Assembly (NCBI GenBank): GCA_001579985.1
Contig: LRSR01008514.1
Location: forward strand, 1 to 32,340
Direction of reading: 5' to 3'
Length of the DNA stretch: 32,340 nucleotides
Source: Hypsibius dujardini
Lineage: Eukaryota; Tardigrada; Eutardigrada; Parachela; Hypsibiidae
Positions 29,370-32,340 of the stretch are shown piece by piece. Under the pieces are notes generated by a model, which saw only the letters and a program-made list of their open reading frames with translations, did no database searches and had not been told where the DNA came from. Every line of letters begins with the position of its first letter. Position 1 is the first letter of the stretch. Made by a program: the position numbers and the translations under genes.

Positions 29370-29987
29370 ATACTGTATGAGGATGAGGTTAATCAGGCAA
29401 CGTGGCTATAGCAGGCCTTGATCGCTCGAAAGCCGACCAGAACAAATAGAGACAGTGTTTTGAAAGGGTGCCTCCTTCAACTTCTGAGTTCAGGGGTGCT
29501 CATTTAATTAACGTTTAACGCATAATGGTTAGGCTGTCCTTGATTGAAAACTGATTGATTAAGCATTTGAGCATTTACAGACATTTAGAAAGGCTCACTG
29601 CTCAGTAATTACAGTACATTTTGCCAGTTCTTAGTACTGTACAGTAGTACAGAATGAGATACCACTATCACCATGCATTGATTACGTGTTACAAAAGACC
29701 GAATATTACAAAAACCTCTCACATCGACAAGTGGAACCGTCAGCACGAAATCGAGTCCTTGGGGTCGCCGTATTAGGTTAGACCGTGGGTCAAGATGTGT
29801 TGTGAATAACAGAAACCAACAAGGAACCAACCGGAGACACCAGACTATCACAACAGCAAGTTAAAACAAGTGAATCCTATTACAGTAATTTACATCTACC
29901 ACATAGCCACGCATCTCAAACACCGGTATCGAAGAGATCCACGGTTGTACGGCGAAGCTCCCGAAGCCGTCTGTCTGAAAGCTGCCA

Positions 29988-30303
29988 TCAATCGGCAACA
30001 TCGATCATCTTCACCGTCTCTGCAGTCTTGGGAGTGCGCTCCAGCATCTCCAACGACCTCTCATCTTTCGAGATTTTGTTCGCATCGGGCTTGACAGACA
30101 CATCAGAGTCGTCCTTTTGTAGTAGACGTGGGGCGGAGAACGCGATGGCTACTGCCCCGACTGGAGCCGTGATGAGGATCAACAAAACTGCGATTGTAAC
30201 AACCTAAACATATAACCATGAACTGAACACAGACACGAAGTACTATTATGGTGTTGCTGCCTCAGACTGGATGTGCGATCGTCTTTCTATCGACAGATAG
30301 ATA

Positions 30304-30366
<63 letters not shown>

Positions 30367-31327
30367 GTATCTGCCTGCTTATCTATCTGTCTGTCTGTTC
30401 GATTGACCGACTGTCTATCTGTCGATTTGTCTATCTATTCTTTGACTAGATGATAAACTGACTACCTGCCTTTCTACTTATTAGTCTGTGAAGTAACCTT
30501 AGGATGACCAAGATGATAAAAACGATAACTACTGTATCTAAAACTGTATTACCTTTTCGCCAAGCAGTATGATGTCGGGTGCTGCTTTGATTTCCCTGGC
30601 GGCATCCAAAGCCAGCGATCCTAACGCAGCTTGGACTGTAGCCTTAGGAAGCCTGCAGTGCAAGTGAATAGCGTTCAGCCAACGGCCCCAACAAAACAAA
30701 AAACACCATCTAAGAAATATTTACTTACCAAGCAATGGCAACAAATAGCCGTTCTTTGAGGGTCAGACCGGCAAAGCTGACCGCCAACACAGTAACGGCC
30801 ATTCGAACCAGTATCGTCACGAACATGACAGCTAACGCCAATCCAACTGTCTCCATGTGAACATTGGCCAATACGACTTCCGCCCCGATCAGGCCGAATA
30901 ATACAGGCTGGCAAAATGTCCACAGATACGCGAATACTTGGGCAGCCTTCACCTAGATCCAAAAATAAACGTGTAGAGTTCTAAAACATTTAGAGACAAT
31001 GCAACACACAATCGGTATTACCATTTCGTGGTCCCATCCAGGGGCTCGCCAACGGTGACCGGCCACGAAGGCTGCGGTTAGCGCACCCAGCGCACCGGCT
31101 CCCGAGAAGCCCAGTGCTTTCGATCCAAACACACCGACCAGTCCGCCGCAGAGCAAAAACATAAAACGTAACGTTGACAGATCATCGTGACGGCGATGTG
31201 GCAGATACCAAAAGATGAATCCGATGAATATGCCGTAGGTTAAACCCATAAGCATTTCCAGTGGTCCTTGCAGAATGTTGAACCATAGAGCGGCACCTGA
31301 CGGGAAGCACACTGACATTAAAAATCA

Positions 31328-31380
<53 letters not shown>

Positions 31381-31990
31381 TTGTCTGTCTCTGTCTAGTG
31401 CTGGATGTCTCTGTCCTACTTCCTCTATGAGTACGCTCACCTTGAGAAAAGATTACGCTGAGCAGTACGCTGAACCCCGAAATAGCCAGAACGTCGTCCA
31501 AACTGGACGCCGCAATCAACAATGTCGGAATACCTTGTTTCGTTCCTAACCGGGTCTCCTGTAGGTTTAACATAAACGGCACCAACACCGCTGGACTGAC
31601 CGCACCCTGGACGAACCCGAGGAGAAACGCCCACAACCACGGAAATCCCAGGATGAAGTGAGAGGCCAATCCGACACTGGCCGCTTCCGCCAAACACGGC
31701 AGGAAGGAGAGCAGCAGAACGCTTTTAGAGAGCTTCTTGAGCGCCGGACCGTCTAACCCCAAGCCGGCACGAATTAGAATGACTGTCAAGGCAATATTGC
31801 GGAGAACGCTGGACCATTTCGGGTCGATGTCGCCGGCGATGTTGATCCCGGGTACATTTCGCAACATGAAACCGACGATGAGCATCCCGAGGAGCGGTGG
31901 CAGCCGAATCAGGGAGATTAGGAACCCGCCAACAAACGCCGCTCCGATGAGTATGACCAGCGCAAAGACGTTTCCTGCATCAAAGCGAAA
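29988..31990 (-). CDS. SLC9B2: SLC9B/NHA-type Na+/H+ antiporter, 3' five exons
   Basis: NHA antiporters of the CPA2 group exchange Na+ or Li+ for H+ across membranes. Five exons: 31990-31441, 31296-31022, 30952-30729, 30652-30553 and 30203-29988 (stop TGA). They join in phase to 454 residues; human NHA2 has 537, so the N-terminus lies beyond the right edge. It closely follows NHA2: FMLRNVPGIN, KWSSVLRNIALTVILIRAGL, GFVQGAVSPAVLVPFML, the ion-binding Asp pair in AASSLDDVLAISGF (fragment residues 165-166), QPVLFGLIGAEV, LKERLFVAIAWLPKATVQAA and ITAPVGA. About ten membrane helices are visible. The C-terminal tail is hydrophilic. SLC9B1 versus SLC9B2 cannot be separated here, so the symbol is the family's best guess. 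Introns 1 and 4 of the visible part carry (TCTG)n on the plus strand. Confidence 0.93.
30298..30440. repeat. (GTCT)n microsatellite in SLC9B intron
   Basis: About 16 nearly perfect GTCT units, then degenerate ones, lie between exons 30652-30553 and 30203-29988. The GACA form is on the gene's sense strand. Confidence 0.95.
31328..31395. repeat. (TCTG)n microsatellite in SLC9B intron
   Basis: About 12 perfect TCTG units, then a few degenerate ones, between exons 31990-31441 and 31296-31022. Confidence 0.95.
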
Positions 31991-32340
31991 CTAAAAATTT
32001 CTTATAACTGAAAAGTAGTTAACGTTGTTCAAATATATTTAAAAGGCATTTTAAACGGCTCAAAAAGAGGCTTTTTATTCCAACACATATTATTTATTTC
32101 ACTTAAAGCGGTACAAACAGGAATCGATTTTTAAAGGAAACTTTACCGATGAATTCAACTTTATTAAATATTTTTTTTCAATTCAAAGACGACATTGATT
32201 TCATTCTATACTGTTCACGGTATACGATGTATACAATGTAATATTGTTATACTGCATTTTCGCGTTAGACAGGGACAGCGTACGAGCTGTGGAACGTTTA
32301 ATCGGCCACGCGGCGCCTGTGCTGTGTGTACGGTGCACAC
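31991..32340. other. SLC9B intron running off the window
   Basis: AT-rich sequence beginning, on the minus strand, with the TTTTAG acceptor of the first visible exon. I find no further NHA exon before the window ends. Confidence 0.6.

Larger units (their letters stand above)
28405..29987. other. Region between APIP exon and SLC9B 3' end
   Basis: It contains a 36-bp minisatellite, a possible APIP start exon near 28690-28760, a 230-bp fold-back (28895-29124) and a 142-bp MITE (29228-29369). Between 29370 and 29987 I see no gene; this should include the SLC9B 3' UTR. Confidence 0.5.

Overview
This window looks like eukaryotic, metazoan nuclear DNA, not bacterial. Genes are split into short exons with GT..AG borders that keep frame, introns carry long (CTGT/GACA)n and (TCAA/TTGA)n tetranucleotide runs, and the recognisable products are animal proteins: FUT8 with its SH3 tail, CAML/GET2, MFSD1, APIP and an SLC9B antiporter. 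A spiralian or flatworm-like animal with a repeat-rich genome is my guess. The sequence alone does not fix the phylum.

Layout. Region 1-11.5 kb: an intact FUT8 gene (+, 6 exons, 879-3850), a broken 3' end of CAML (-), a decayed fragment resembling a P5-type ATPase (-), a decayed MFSD1 (-), and an intact 9-exon gene of unknown function (+, 7227-10831) that I call gene M. Region 11.5-25 kb is a rearranged second copy: the last exons of an unrecognised gene (-, 12100-12514), a second dead MFSD1 (-), a second intact gene M (+, 14877-19093), a truncated and interrupted FUT8 pseudogene (+), and this time an intact CAML (-, 23189-24747). Region 25-32 kb is single copy: APIP (-, 9 recoverable exons) and the 3' five exons of an SLC9B/NHA-type Na+/H+ antiporter (-), which continues off the right edge.

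The two copies decayed in a complementary way. FUT8 survives only in copy 1 and CAML only in copy 2, MFSD1 is dead in both, and gene M is open in both. The copies also act as each other's 'empty site'. At least three inverted-repeat elements are present in one copy and cleanly absent from the other, with target duplications visible: a 178-bp hAT-type element, a 142-bp TA-flanked element, and an 1846-bp element in a FUT8 exon.

The most interesting signals are: gene M, an apparently undescribed protein built from two copies of a roughly 100-residue two-exon module; a three-arm alternating inverted repeat over the 5' splice site of an APIP intron, which could fold in two mutually exclusive ways; a 29-nt APIP microexon; and the 1846-bp element that breaks the FUT8 copy. 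Exon borders were inferred by eye from splice consensus, frame and remembered protein families. No search was run.
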